64,000 nt of DNA from Haemophilus parainfluenzae (GTDB lineage Bacteria; Pseudomonadota; Gammaproteobacteria; Enterobacterales; Pasteurellaceae), in assembly GCF_003252795.1 (NCBI RefSeq), contig NZ_QEPQ01000004.1, forward strand, positions 62,001 to 126,000, written 5' to 3'. The notes under the pieces were generated by a model that saw only the letters and a program-made list of their open reading frames with translations, ran no database searches and was not told where the DNA came from. A program made the translations under genes and the position numbers. This document shows positions 63,944 through 64,000 of this stretch, piece by piece. The first letter of the stretch is position 1, and the number at the start of each line of letters is the position of its first letter.

Positions 63944-64000
63944 ATGAAAAAGAATAACGTAAACGAACAACGTCGTGATTTTCTGAAAAAAACATCTTTA
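63944..64000 (+). CDS. Tat-exported molybdoenzyme, TorZ/MtsZ type (5' end only)
   Basis: Nineteen codons up to the window edge: MKKNNVNEQRRDFLKKTSL, with the twin-arginine motif RRDFLKK. AAGAGG lies before the ATG, 27 bp after the cytochrome gene. From the order it should be the TorZ/BisC/MtsZ S- or N-oxide reductase of H. influenzae type, but the catalytic part lies outside the window, so the substrate class is inference. Confidence 0.7.
   Translation, partial: MKKNNVNEQRRDFLKKTSL

Overview
The window is ordinary chromosome from a member of the Pasteurellaceae, most likely Haemophilus in the strict sense (H. parainfluenzae-like). Three things support this. First, more than 40 copies of the 9-base Haemophilus DNA-uptake core AAGTGCGGT or its complement are scattered through genes and intergenic gaps. 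Second, the proteins read as Haemophilus orthologues throughout. Third, gene orders such as ycfH-holB-tmk-mltG, ilvGM-ilvD-ilvA and mnmG-oriC-mioC are of gamma-proteobacterial type. The DNA is moderately AT-rich. I see no rRNA, tRNA, insertion sequence, prophage or CRISPR array.

Layout, left to right. (1) 1-1932: sigma-E locus rpoE-rseA-rseB, with a clear sigma-E promoter and an intrinsic terminator between rseA and rseB. (2) 1958-6447: sdhE, then the fructose PTS operon fruB-fruK-fruA, whose FruB has two HPr domains. (3) 6522-18292: envelope and uncharacterised genes, then ycfH/holB/tmk/mltG, surA (behind a second sigma-E-like promoter), pyrR, dnaE and gpt. (4) 18404-25115: pepD, htpX, mobA, yihD-dsbA, maoP and the overlapping set trmA-rsmJ-rseC. 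(5) 25218-30470: an ornithine block on the minus strand, argF, then the leader peptide gene speFL, then speF and potE. (6) 30703-35147: cpdB, a sodium-dependent transporter with a 32-residue partner protein, and a YebE-type protein. (7) 35331-41374: ilvG-ilvM-(unknown lipoprotein)-ilvD-ilvA. (8) 41425-48338: the complete ATP synthase operon atpIBEFHAGDC with its promoter. (9) 48417-51957: rsmG, mnmG, the chromosomal replication origin and mioC. (10) 52009-64000: zapB, glpX, mutS, an mgtC-family gene, rimO plus a cytoplasmic N-glycosyltransferase with a lysine-rich tail, asd, a lysophospholipase-like gene, and the start of a periplasmic S/N-oxide reductase operon.

Nearly all genes from position 1 to the origin at about 51.2-51.5 kb that belong to large operons (dnaE, atp, mnmG, fru) are on the minus strand, so they run with a replication fork moving left from oriC.

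The most interesting items are: the speFL leader, whose stop codon lies inside a perfect 14-bp hairpin and whose peptide extends beyond the remembered E. coli end; the N-glycosyltransferase with a 49-residue Lys/Thr tail carrying an uptake sequence; an AT-rich orphan lipoprotein gene inserted in the ilv operon; and candidate sigma-E promoters at surA and inside yihD. All functional calls rest on reading the sequence and on remembered family features; no database search was run.
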